64,000 bases of DNA from Achromobacter seleniivolatilans (lineage in GTDB: Bacteria > Pseudomonadota > Gammaproteobacteria > Burkholderiales > Burkholderiaceae_B): assembly GCF_030864005.1 (NCBI RefSeq), contig NZ_CP132976.1:5580001-5644000 (forward strand), read 5' to 3'. The notes under the pieces are model-generated. The model had not been told where the DNA came from, did not search any database, and saw only the letters and a list, made by a program, of their open reading frames with translations. This document shows positions 52,122 to 59,017 of the stretch, piece by piece. Made by a program: the position numbers and the translations under genes. How positions within the stretch are numbered: position 1 is the stretch's first letter; every line of letters starts with the position of its first letter.

Positions 52122-52517
52122 ATGCTGCATCAAGTCACGACTCAACCCGACCATTACGCGCCGTATTTGCTCTCGCAGGGCATTCAGTACGGCAACTTGC
52201 TCTTCATCTCTGGCCAGGCGGGCGCCGCCGACGACGGAAAGATCGTGGCGGACGGCTTTCTTGCCCAAGGCGAGCAAGCCTTTTTGAATTTGCGGCGCGC
52301 ACTGGAAGCGGGCGGGTCCAGCTTGGCGGACGTGATCAAGGTCACCATCTTCGTGACTGACATGGGGCATTTCGACGACGTAGTGGCGCTGCGCCGCCGT
52401 TTTTTTTCGGCCCCGTACCCCGCAGACACGATCGCAGAGATCAAGGCGCTATACGACCCCGCGGCCATGATCGAGATTGAGGCGATCGCGGCCGTACGCC
52501 AACAAGAGGGCCGCTAA
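52122..52517 (+). CDS. RidA-family protein
   Basis: 131 residues from the ATG at 52122 (GAAGGAA upstream). RidA/YjgF fold: PYLLSQGIQYGNLLFISGQA, QGEQAFLNLRRALEAGGSSL, VIKVTIFVTDMGHFDDV, and IEIEAIAAV at the end. The Arg that binds the substrate carboxylate in deaminating RidA would lie in the penultimate strand; it is not at the usual place (PADTIAEIKALYDP), so deaminase activity is doubtful. Operon with the OYE gene, whose GTG start is 1 base after this stop. Confidence 0.88.
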   Translation: MLHQVTTQPDHYAPYLLSQGIQYGNLLFISGQAGAADDGKIVADGFLAQGEQAFLNLRRALEAGGSSLADVIKVTIFVTDMGHFDDVVALRRRFFSAPYPADTIAEIKALYDPAAMIEIEAIAAVRQQEGR

Positions 52518-52518
52518 C

Positions 52519-53700
52519 GTGGACACCACTCATGATCGTTTGGCGGGCGATGCGCAAACCTCGCGGGTTAGTTTGTTCACACCACTTCGGGTGGGACGCG
52601 AACTTAGCCTGTCCAACCGGCTGGCCGTCGCGCCTATGACCCGGGTCAGCGCCACGGCGGGCGGTCACGCCACAAAACAGATGGCCGACTACTACGAAGC
52701 CTACGCTGCCGGCGGCTTCGGTCTGGTGATTACCGAAGGCATCTATACGGACAAGGCTTTTGCGCAGGGTTATCTTTTCCAGCCCGGTCTGGCCGACGAC
52801 GCGCAGCGCGATGCGTGGCGAACCGTGGTGGACCGTGTGCATAAGCACGGCGGCCGCGTGGTCGCGCAACTGATGCATGCCGGCGCGCTGTCGCAAGGCA
52901 ATCCCTACCGCGCTACGACGAAAGGGCCTTCGGCCGTGTTGCCAGCGGGGCAGCAGATGGCGTTCTATCGGGGGCAAGGGCCTTACCAGATGCCCGAAGC
53001 GATGACGGCCGATGACATATCCGAAGTGATCAACGGCTTCGCGCAAGCGGCGCGCAGGGCGCAGGAAGCCGGTTTCGATGGCGTGGAGATACATGGCGCC
53101 AACGGATATCTGCTGGACCAGTTCCTCACGGCTCACACCAATCTGCGTCAGGACCGCTACGGCGGCAGTCTGGACAACCGGCTTCGCCTGACGGCGGATG
53201 TCATCGACGCGGTCCGACGTGCGACGAGCGCGAACTTTGCCGTGGGCGTGCGCTGCTCGCAGGGCAAGGTCAACGACTTCACGCACAAATGGGAGGGCGG
53301 GGAGGCCGATGCGGCACAGATCTTCGGTTTGCTCGGCGCGCTACCCATCGACTATCTGCACACCACCGAGTTTGAGGCCTGGAGCGCCGCTTTTGGTAAG
53401 GGCGGCCCCTCACTCGCGGCGCTGGCGAGAAAGCATGTTGCGGTGCCGGTGCTGGCAAACGGTTCGCTGCATGACGCGATGCAGGCTGCCGGAATGATCG
53501 AGCGGCAGGAAGCGGACTTTGTTTCGCTTGGCCGTGGCGCACTCACGCATGCCGACTGGCCCGACAGACTGCGAGCTGGTGAGGCGCATGAGACATTCGA
53601 TCGAGGATTGCTGGCGCCGATTGCTGATCTTGCTAATGCTGATCGGCATCGTGCGGAGCGGAGTCTTGCTGTTGGAAGTGCGGCTTTGCTCAAGCGTTGA
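52519..53700 (+). CDS. Old Yellow Enzyme family NADH:flavin oxidoreductase
   Basis: 393 residues from the GTG at 52519, eight bases after AGAGGG; an ATG in frame occurs only 11 codons later. FMN barrel features: LSNRLAVAPMTRVSATAGG, the substrate-binding VVAQLMHAGALSQGNPYRAT, GFDGVEIHGANGYLLDQFLT and RYGGSLDNRLRL, and a C-terminal ADFVSLGRGALTHADWP. Reduces the C=C bond of alpha,beta-unsaturated carbonyls using NAD(P)H. Coupled to the RidA gene under a divergent LysR regulator. Confidence 0.92.
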   Translation: MDTTHDRLAGDAQTSRVSLFTPLRVGRELSLSNRLAVAPMTRVSATAGGHATKQMADYYEAYAAGGFGLVITEGIYTDKAFAQGYLFQPGLADDAQRDAWRTVVDRVHKHGGRVVAQLMHAGALSQGNPYRATTKGPSAVLPAGQQMAFYRGQGPYQMPEAMTADDISEVINGFAQAARRAQEAGFDGVEIHGANGYLLDQFLTAHTNLRQDRYGGSLDNRLRLTADVIDAVRRATSANFAVGVRCSQGKVNDFTHKWEGGEADAAQIFGLLGALPIDYLHTTEFEAWSAAFGKGGPSLAALARKHVAVPVLANGSLHDAMQAAGMIERQEADFVSLGRGALTHADWPDRLRAGEAHETFDRGLLAPIADLANADRHRAERSLAVGSAALLKR

Positions 53701-53806
53701 AATCTCAGGGCCGGTGTAGTGTCCGTTCTGCCGGTTTCTCAAGGAGGGCGGTAACGGGTTGTCGGTGTTTGGTGGGTAGGTGACCGTAGATTGCCCCAGA
53801 CGACAA

Positions 53807-53837
53807 AAACCCGCAGAGCCTTAGCTGATGCGGGTTT
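53807..53837 (-). terminator. Intrinsic terminator of the methyltransferase gene
   Basis: AAACCCGCA (53807-53815) pairs with TGCGGGTTT (53829-53837) around a 13-base loop. On the minus strand the stem runs into five T residues, 13 bp after the methyltransferase stop codon. Confidence 0.8.
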
Positions 53838-53850
53838 CAAGTGCTACCGT

Positions 53851-55110
53851 CTAGGATTCTATTTCTAGGAGGCGTTGGTCGCCTGTGCCGGTGCCGATGT
53901 CTGGTTCCTTCCGTTTTCGCGACGGCCCTTTCGGAATGTTACCGACAGTCCAGCGTCCCAATTCTTTTCGTCGACGCTCCATCTCGGGCAAGAAGAGGTG
54001 GTTGTACCCTGCGCGGAGTCGGTCTAGGTATTCCGCTTCCTCATCGAGGCTCTCCATGCGTTCAATGATGCCGTCGACCGGGCCGACCTCCACGCCTATC
54101 CACTTACGTTTTTTGAGTTCTGCGACTGCATATGTCGTACCTGAGCCTCCGAATGGGTCGAATACACAATCCCCCTCGTTGGTCGACATTTCAATCACTC
54201 GGTCCAGTAGCTTGATAGATAGCTCGTTGGCTTCCTTTCGTTTCTTGTATTTCGCATGGCGGACCGGGGGGATGTCATTCCAAACATCGCACAGGTTTAC
54301 GCCCAGCGGATTCATCTTGTCCTTGTAGCCGCCATAGTCTTTAAGGTCTGCGCAGCATGCCGGGCATACCTCCATTGGAAGGCGGTCGGCATGGAAGGTT
54401 GTGGGGCGAGGACCTTTCACGAAGTAAAGGAGTGAGTAGTGAGACGGATACAGCTTGGATTGCATGGGGAGGCTGTACTTTATGTCGACCGCTATCCAGT
54501 GGCGGAAATTTAGGTGGCGATTCAGGTAAGCAGAAAGGTAAGTGTTCCATTTTGGGAGGTTCCAGACGAACAGGCTCCCTCCGTCTTTCAGGAGACGGAT
54601 GCTCTCCGCGAGCCATTCCTCACACCACTGGAGGTAGTGACTCTTGCGCAGGTTGTCATCAATTTCGGACGGATACAGCTTATCAAGGTTGAAAGGTGGG
54701 TCTGCAAATACCATGTCGACGGATTCAGAAGGCAGCCGAGCCATGATGTCCATGCAATCCCCTTGAAACAGCGTGCCCAAAGCGTTCTTGAAAGCTGGTT
54801 TTAGTGATTTATTCGCCCTTGCTCGAACTTTGCTGTTGATGGCCGGACTATTCCCCAGAATTCCAGCCACATCCTGTGCATGGGCGCTTAATCTTTCGAT
54901 GATTGCCCGATTGATGAGGCCGCTTTTTAAGCGAAGTTCAAGTTCCGTCAACCCGGTGGCCGCAGCTAGGCGCTGCAACTCCTCATTGGTCGGTTCAATT
55001 CCTTGTTCTTCATAGAACCGCAGGCGCTGGGGCAGGACCTCAGCCCGCTTGGCCAGATCGTTGATTGAGCGAGTGTTCTTTGGGTCAAGCCCAAGCGCCG
55101 CTAACAGCAT
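53851..55110 (-). CDS. Beta-class DNA methyltransferase, BamHI-type system
   Basis: 419 residues from the ATG at 55110, close to the length of M.BamHI. Catalytic motif IV VFADPPFNL is at residues 134-142 and the AdoMet-binding DPFGGSGTT at 318-326; this order (IV before I) is the beta class. Between them a target-recognition region holds Cys-rich VCPACCADL. Residues 1-70 look like a small HTH-type helical domain. It should protect host DNA at the site cut by the neighbouring endonuclease. N4-cytosine methylation is expected from the BamHI comparison, but DPPF also occurs in N6-adenine enzymes. Divergent from the controller and endonuclease genes. Confidence 0.88.
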   Translation of the reverse strand: MLLAALGLDPKNTRSINDLAKRAEVLPQRLRFYEEQGIEPTNEELQRLAAATGLTELELRLKSGLINRAIIERLSAHAQDVAGILGNSPAINSKVRARANKSLKPAFKNALGTLFQGDCMDIMARLPSESVDMVFADPPFNLDKLYPSEIDDNLRKSHYLQWCEEWLAESIRLLKDGGSLFVWNLPKWNTYLSAYLNRHLNFRHWIAVDIKYSLPMQSKLYPSHYSLLYFVKGPRPTTFHADRLPMEVCPACCADLKDYGGYKDKMNPLGVNLCDVWNDIPPVRHAKYKKRKEANELSIKLLDRVIEMSTNEGDCVFDPFGGSGTTYAVAELKKRKWIGVEVGPVDGIIERMESLDEEAEYLDRLRAGYNHLFLPEMERRRKELGRWTVGNIPKGPSRKRKEPDIGTGTGDQRLLEIES

Positions 55111-55143
55111 AGTTCGATAAATCCGTGAGTAAATCTGTCGCGT

Positions 55144-55167
55144 GACTATAGTCCGTCGACTATTGTC
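55144..55167 (+). promoter_or_regulatory. C-box operator of the restriction-modification system
   Basis: Two similar operator halves: GACTATAGTC (55144-55153) and GACTATTGTC (55158-55167), separated by CGTC. This is the double-symmetry GACT...AGTC layout of known C-boxes bound by controller proteins. It starts 35 bp before the C-protein ATG, between the divergent methyltransferase and C-endonuclease units. Confidence 0.85.
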
Positions 55168-55201
55168 TGCCAACCCCTCACTGTGCGCTGTGGAGGGGAC
55201 T

Positions 55202-55441
55202 ATGACGCCAGAGCAAGCTTTCAGCCGCGTCTTGCGGCGGCTTCGGTCGGAAGCCAACAAGACACAAGAGCAATTGGCTTTTGAATCACAGCTCGACCGC
55301 ACCTACATCTCGCTATTGGAGCGCGGCCTCAGGCAGCCCACGCTGAGGTCGATGGTACAGCTGTCCGCTGCTTTGCATATGCCCCCATCTACTTTGATGA
55401 ACTACGTAGAGGAGGTTATGAATGAGATTGATGCGGACTGA
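55202..55441 (+). CDS. Restriction-modification controller (C) protein
   Basis: 79 residues from the ATG at 55202 (GGAGGGG upstream). A single XRE-type HTH: AFSRVLRRLRSEANKTQEQL, AFESQLDRTYISLLERGLRQ, PTLRSMVQLSAALHM. Size, position in front of the endonuclease gene and the upstream C-box all fit C proteins, which first activate and then limit endonuclease expression so that methylation comes first after entry into a new cell. Overlaps the endonuclease start by 20 bases. Confidence 0.92.
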   Translation: MTPEQAFSRVLRRLRSEANKTQEQLAFESQLDRTYISLLERGLRQPTLRSMVQLSAALHMPPSTLMNYVEEVMNEIDAD

Positions 55442-56042
55442 GCATCTTATCCGGAGCGGGGCCTTCGCCACATCCGCAGAAGGATTGGAGATTGTAGAGG
55501 AGATACGGGCCGGCATTGCTGAAGTGGTGTGGCCAGTGGGGGCACGCGAATTCACGATCAATCCCATAAAGAACGGTAACGGCGTTACCCCGATTAAGCA
55601 TGATTTCGTGCGCCATCTGGCCTCAAAAGGGTGGCGGACGGAAATGCGGATTCGAATTGGCGACCTCGCACCAGGGCCGCTGGATGCAGTTAAGACGCTA
55701 AGTGATGGTCGGATGTTCGCTGTCGAATGGGAGACCGGCAATATTTCGTCTACCCATCGTGCCATTAACAAGATGGCGTTGGGTATGCTTCGCAATGAGC
55801 TATGCGGTGGGATTATCGTGCTCCCCACTCGGGCAATGTACCCGTACCTAACAGACAGAGTCGGGAACTACGAGGAAATCGCACCATACTTTGAAGTATG
55901 GCGTAGCTGGCCGCATGTTCAAGGCTTGCTTGCGGTAATTGCCGTTCAGCATGATGCCGAATCCGATGATGTGCCTCTAATCCCCAAAGGCACCGATGGC
56001 ATGCATCACTTCGGTGCTTCACGCATTCGGGCTCAACTTTAG
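55422..56042 (+). CDS. BamHI-like type II restriction endonuclease
   Basis: 206 residues; the ATG at 55422 has GGAGG six bases upstream. The protein aligns by eye with BamHI along its length: FTINPIKNGNGVTPIK, VEWETGNISSTHRAINK, YLTDRVGNYEEIAPYFE and VPLIPKGTDGM. Catalytic residues of BamHI (Glu77, Asp94, Glu111, Glu113) correspond to Glu74, Asp88, Glu102 and Glu104. Base-contacting Asn116, Ser118, Arg122, Asp154, Arg155 correspond to Asn107, Ser109, Arg113, Asp145, Arg146. Recognition of GGATCC is therefore predicted. Base composition is clearly AT-richer than the neighbours, a sign of transfer. It overlaps the C gene by 20 bases. Confidence 0.93.
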   Translation: MRLMRTEHLIRSGAFATSAEGLEIVEEIRAGIAEVVWPVGAREFTINPIKNGNGVTPIKHDFVRHLASKGWRTEMRIRIGDLAPGPLDAVKTLSDGRMFAVEWETGNISSTHRAINKMALGMLRNELCGGIIVLPTRAMYPYLTDRVGNYEEIAPYFEVWRSWPHVQGLLAVIAVQHDAESDDVPLIPKGTDGMHHFGASRIRAQL

Positions 56043-56220
56043 TCTTGCGCGCTCAACGCCTACCTCTGCTGTCCACTTGGACCTGCGGGGGTGGGTATAA
56101 AAACGCTGTGGTTTTTTTGCGTAAAAATTGCGGAGAACTGATTGTTCAGGGACCGAAATTTGCTCGTCACCCATTAGCTGGATGTCGAGAATTCCCTAGT
56201 GGAACAATAGCTTGTGTCGA

Positions 56221-56305
56221 TGGTGCCCGGGGCCGGAATCGAACCGGCACGCCTTGCGGCGGGGGATTTTGAGTCCCCTGCGTCTACCAATTTCACCACC
56301 CGGGC
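56221..56305 (-). tRNA. tRNA-Leu (anticodon CAA)
   Basis: 85 bases including an encoded CCA (56221-56223). The acceptor stem is GCCCGGG (56299-56305) with CCCGGGC (56225-56231); the anticodon loop CTCAAAA in the GGGGA/TCCCC stem reads CAA; a class II long variable arm and GGTTCGATTCC T-arm follow. The restriction-modification island lies on its 3' side. Confidence 0.97.
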
Positions 56306-56358
56306 AAGGAGGTCGCGAACACGTCCAATTGACGGCTGCGGGAGATGCGAAGACAGCG

Positions 56359-56387
56359 ATTATATGCGTACTTTTAAAATTTGTCAG
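56359..56387 (-). promoter_or_regulatory. Sigma-70 promoter of the tRNA-Leu gene
   Basis: On the minus strand CTGACA (56387-56382), a 17-base spacer and a perfect TATAAT (56364-56359), about 54 bases before the tRNA 5' end. Confidence 0.85.
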
Positions 56388-56580
56388 GCGGCCATTCTTT
56401 CGGGGGTTTCTAAGACGCTGCTGATAGTCCCGTTCTGCCAAGTCCCAGACACTGACCGGCACCGTTTTTCCGGTGTTCGGCAGCTGTCTGGCGGCGCTCT
56501 TGCCGCCTGTTCCATGTCCGAACCCGGTCTTCCGCCTCAAGCCTTGCTTGGGCGGAGCTACCCTGGAGATGACCTGGAAT

Positions 56581-56940
56581 ATGCCTTATCTTGCGTCCAT
56601 AGCAACCGTCCGCCTTCAAGGCGACGGCAGTAAATACTTTGGTGAATCGTCTGAATGCGTGGCTGCGGTGAAGTACTTTGCCAAGGCGCCCCGGACGCCC
56701 TTTTGGAAAAAGGGCGCCCTGGTCAAAAACAACGGGACGATCCGCCCTGGCACGGCAATCGCGACCTTTGACAGCCATGGCAAGTACAAAGGCCACGCGG
56801 CCATATACGATAGCCAGACCTCGGCGGGCCTGATCGTCTATGACCAATGGAACGGCCGGGAGTTTGATTCGCGCTTGATACCTTTCCGAGGGCGCGGTTA
56901 TGCATCCAATGACGGAGAGCAGTTCTATGTCATCGAGTAA
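56581..56940 (+). CDS. Tae2-like (BPSL0067 family) T6SS amidase effector
   Basis: 119 residues from the ATG at 56581, where the family normally starts (MPYLASI); an ATG four codons earlier (56569) is possible. Papain-like NlpC/P60 features: the catalytic Cys in SSECVAAVKYF and His in GHAAIYDSQ, with KNNGTIRPGTAIATF between and VYDQWNGREFDSR after; it ends in FYVIE. No signal peptide, as expected for a secreted-by-T6SS cargo. The BPSL0067 group corresponds, to my knowledge, to the Tae2 peptidoglycan amidases. It overlaps the putative immunity gene. Confidence 0.72.
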   Translation: MPYLASIATVRLQGDGSKYFGESSECVAAVKYFAKAPRTPFWKKGALVKNNGTIRPGTAIATFDSHGKYKGHAAIYDSQTSAGLIVYDQWNGREFDSRLIPFRGRGYASNDGEQFYVIE

Positions 56941-57295
56941 GGCGTGGGCCGCCGCTGCGGCATTGGCTTGGTTGGCGGCCGGTGGCGTAGCGCAGGCCGC
57001 GCAGAACGGATTCGAATGTCCGGCGCAAATCAGCATCGACGGTGTCGAGCTGTCGCTGGCTAATCTGAACGTCTTTGATGGTCCGATCGAAAACCGTGTG
57101 GCCTTGGTGCCTGAAACGGTGCAGGATGATCCGGATACGCTGCGCTGGGAGCTGGACGCGAATATGGCGGCGACCATGAAATGCCGGTATCGGGATTCCC
57201 GGCACTATGTGGTGCTGGTGGCTGAAGGCGCCACGCAATGCACCGTGCACGCGCCGAAGGGGCAGGTGGCGCAGGCTTCATGTAAAGCCCCCTGA
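56927..57295 (+). CDS. STY0301-like periplasmic protein, probable Tai2 immunity protein
   Basis: 122 residues from the ATG at 56927 with GGAGAG eight bases upstream; earlier in-frame ATGs at 56900 and 56909 sit inside the effector gene without a good ribosome site. A signal peptide (AAAAALAWLAAGGVAQA) sends it to the periplasm, where a peptidoglycan amidase would act. The mature part has four cysteines (FECPAQ, MKCRYR, QCTVH, ASCKAP), enough for two disulfides. Its pairing with the upstream amidase supports an immunity role; that is inference. Confidence 0.7.
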   Translation: MSSSKAWAAAAALAWLAAGGVAQAAQNGFECPAQISIDGVELSLANLNVFDGPIENRVALVPETVQDDPDTLRWELDANMAATMKCRYRDSRHYVVLVAEGATQCTVHAPKGQVAQASCKAP

Positions 57296-57315
57296 AGGGC
57301 CTTATAGCGCCCGGC

Positions 57316-57365
57316 AAAAAGGGGATCGGTGCATTGCCGTTCAGGCAAGCGCCGATCCCCTTTTT
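57316..57365. terminator. Bidirectional terminator between the effector pair and xanP
   Basis: AAAAAGGGGATCGG (57316-57329) and CCGATCCCCTTTTT (57352-57365) are perfect 14-base inverted arms around a 22-base loop, with A- and T-runs on both sides. Confidence 0.9.
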
Positions 57366-57382
57366 TATGCGTTCTTGCTGGC

Positions 57383-58774
57383 TTACTTTTTCTCGGGCAG
57401 GAACCAGTTCATGATCAAGGCGCAGATGCCGCCCGTGGCCACGCCCGATTCCAGTACGCTCTTCACCGCATGCGGCAGGTGCGACAGAATTTCCGGCACT
57501 TGCGACACGCCCAGGCCCAGCGCCAGGGACACGGCGATGATCAGGAGCGCGCGGCGGTCCAGGTGGATGCCGGCCAGGATGTTGATGCCGGACGCGGCCA
57601 CCGCGCCAAACATCACCATCGCCGCGCCGCCCAGTACGGGTTCAGGCACGGCTTGCAAAATGCCCGCTACGCCCGGGAACAGGCCCAGCACGATCAGCAT
57701 GCCGGCGATCCACACGCCCACGTGACGGCTGGCGATGCCGGTCAGCTGGATGACGCCGTTATTCTGCGCAAAGACCGAGCTGGGGAAGGTGTTGAACACG
57801 CCCGCCAGCAACGAGTTCGCGCCGTTGACCAGCACGCCGCCCTTAATCCGCTGCATCCACAGCGGGCCCTCGACGGGCTGCTTGGAAACTTTGCTGGTGG
57901 CCGTGACGTCGCCGATGGCTTCCAGGGACGTGACCAGATAAATGATCAGCATGGGTACGAACAGCGCCCACGAGAAACCCAGGCCAAAGTGCAGCGGCAC
58001 AGGGATCTGGAACAGTGCGGCCTCGCGGGCGCCGGTGAAGTCCAGGCGGCCCATGTATGCTGCGGCAATGTAGCCAACGGCCAGCGCCAGGACCAGCGCG
58101 GTGCTGCGGACCCAGACTACCGGCACGCGGTTCAGCAGGATGATCGTGCCCAGCACCAGGCCGGATAGCGTCAGGTTTTCGGCGCTGGCAAACGTGCCGT
58201 TGGCCATGGCGCCGAAGCCGCCGCCCATGCTGATCAGGCCGACCTTGATCAGCGTCAGACCGATCAACAGCACGACGATGCCGGTAACCAGCGGGGTGAT
58301 CAGGCGTTTCACAAACGGCAGGATGCGGCTGATGCCCATCTCGACGAAGGACCCGGCAATGACGACGCCGAAGATCGCGGCCATGACGGCTTCGACCGGC
58401 GTGCCTTGCTTGACCATGACCGAGCCGCCTGCAATCAGCGGTCCGACAAAGTTGAAGCTGGTGCCCTGCACGATGAGCAGCCCGGCGCCCAAGGGGCCGA
58501 AGCGCTTGCATTGCACGTAGGTGGCGATACCCGAGATGACCAGCGACATGGACACGATCAGGGTCGTGTCGCGGCTGCTGACGCCCAGGGCCTGGCAGAT
58601 CAGCAGGCCGGGGGTGACGATGGGAACCAGAATGGCCAGCAGATGCTGTAGCGCGGCGACAAAGGCGACGGGCGGCGCGGGGCGGTCGTCGGGGCCGTAG
58701 ACCAGATCGTGGGTCGGTACGGCGGCGTCGGGCGCGCTGGAGGGGGCAGGTTGGGTTAGGGAGGCGGGTTGCAT
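57383..58774 (-). CDS. xanP: Xanthine permease (NCS2 family)
   Basis: 463 residues, the same length as E. coli XanP and similar along it. NCS2 features: LQHLLAILVPIVTPGLLICQ (Gln-His pair of helix 1), QGTSFNFVGPLI, TSLEAIGDVTATSKVS, the signature GGVLVNGANSLLAGVFNTFP and FAQNNGVIQLTG. About 14 helices; inner-membrane xanthine:H+ symport. Single-gene unit divergent from htpG, with a terminator downstream. Its regulation is not visible. Confidence 0.93.
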   Translation of the reverse strand: MQPASLTQPAPSSAPDAAVPTHDLVYGPDDRPAPPVAFVAALQHLLAILVPIVTPGLLICQALGVSSRDTTLIVSMSLVISGIATYVQCKRFGPLGAGLLIVQGTSFNFVGPLIAGGSVMVKQGTPVEAVMAAIFGVVIAGSFVEMGISRILPFVKRLITPLVTGIVVLLIGLTLIKVGLISMGGGFGAMANGTFASAENLTLSGLVLGTIILLNRVPVVWVRSTALVLALAVGYIAAAYMGRLDFTGAREAALFQIPVPLHFGLGFSWALFVPMLIIYLVTSLEAIGDVTATSKVSKQPVEGPLWMQRIKGGVLVNGANSLLAGVFNTFPSSVFAQNNGVIQLTGIASRHVGVWIAGMLIVLGLFPGVAGILQAVPEPVLGGAAMVMFGAVAASGINILAGIHLDRRALLIIAVSLALGLGVSQVPEILSHLPHAVKSVLESGVATGGICALIMNWFLPEKK

Positions 58775-58898
58775 GGCGGAGGGCCGGCCGGGTGGGGTAG
58801 GTGGGGAAAGTGCGGGATTTTAGCGGGGATGGCCCCGGGACGCCCGGGGGATTGGTCGCAGAAGGGCCGGGGGGCACCGAGGCCGGCGGTTCTCTGGT

Positions 58899-58926
58899 CT
58901 TGAAATGTTCCCGATAGCCCCCACAT
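58899..58926 (+). promoter_or_regulatory. Heat-shock (sigma-32) promoter of htpG
   Basis: CTTGAAA (58899-58905), 13-base spacer, CCCCACAT (58919-58926), close to the CTTGAAA-N13-14-CCCCATNT consensus. It lies about 92 bases before the htpG ATG. Confidence 0.85.
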
Positions 58927-59017
58927 CTGTAGGGTCTCCCGGATACCGCACGGGCCTGCCCGCCGCGCGATCCTTCAATCATTCGTCCCTAATTTTTTTC
59001 GACCTTCACGTAAAACT

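Noticed and set aside
53700..53850. Second attachment site (copy of the tRNA-Leu 3' end) at the far side of the restriction island
   Set aside because: Only a short GGGCCGG match is present near 53710; no direct repeat of useful length.
56410..57177. 255-codon minus-strand frame opposite the effector-immunity pair
   Set aside because: Antisense to two overlapping genes with clear motifs and signal peptide; no ribosome site or family features.
58775..58898. Purine riboswitch upstream of xanP
   Set aside because: No conserved purine-aptamer core is visible, and that class is rare in betaproteobacteria.
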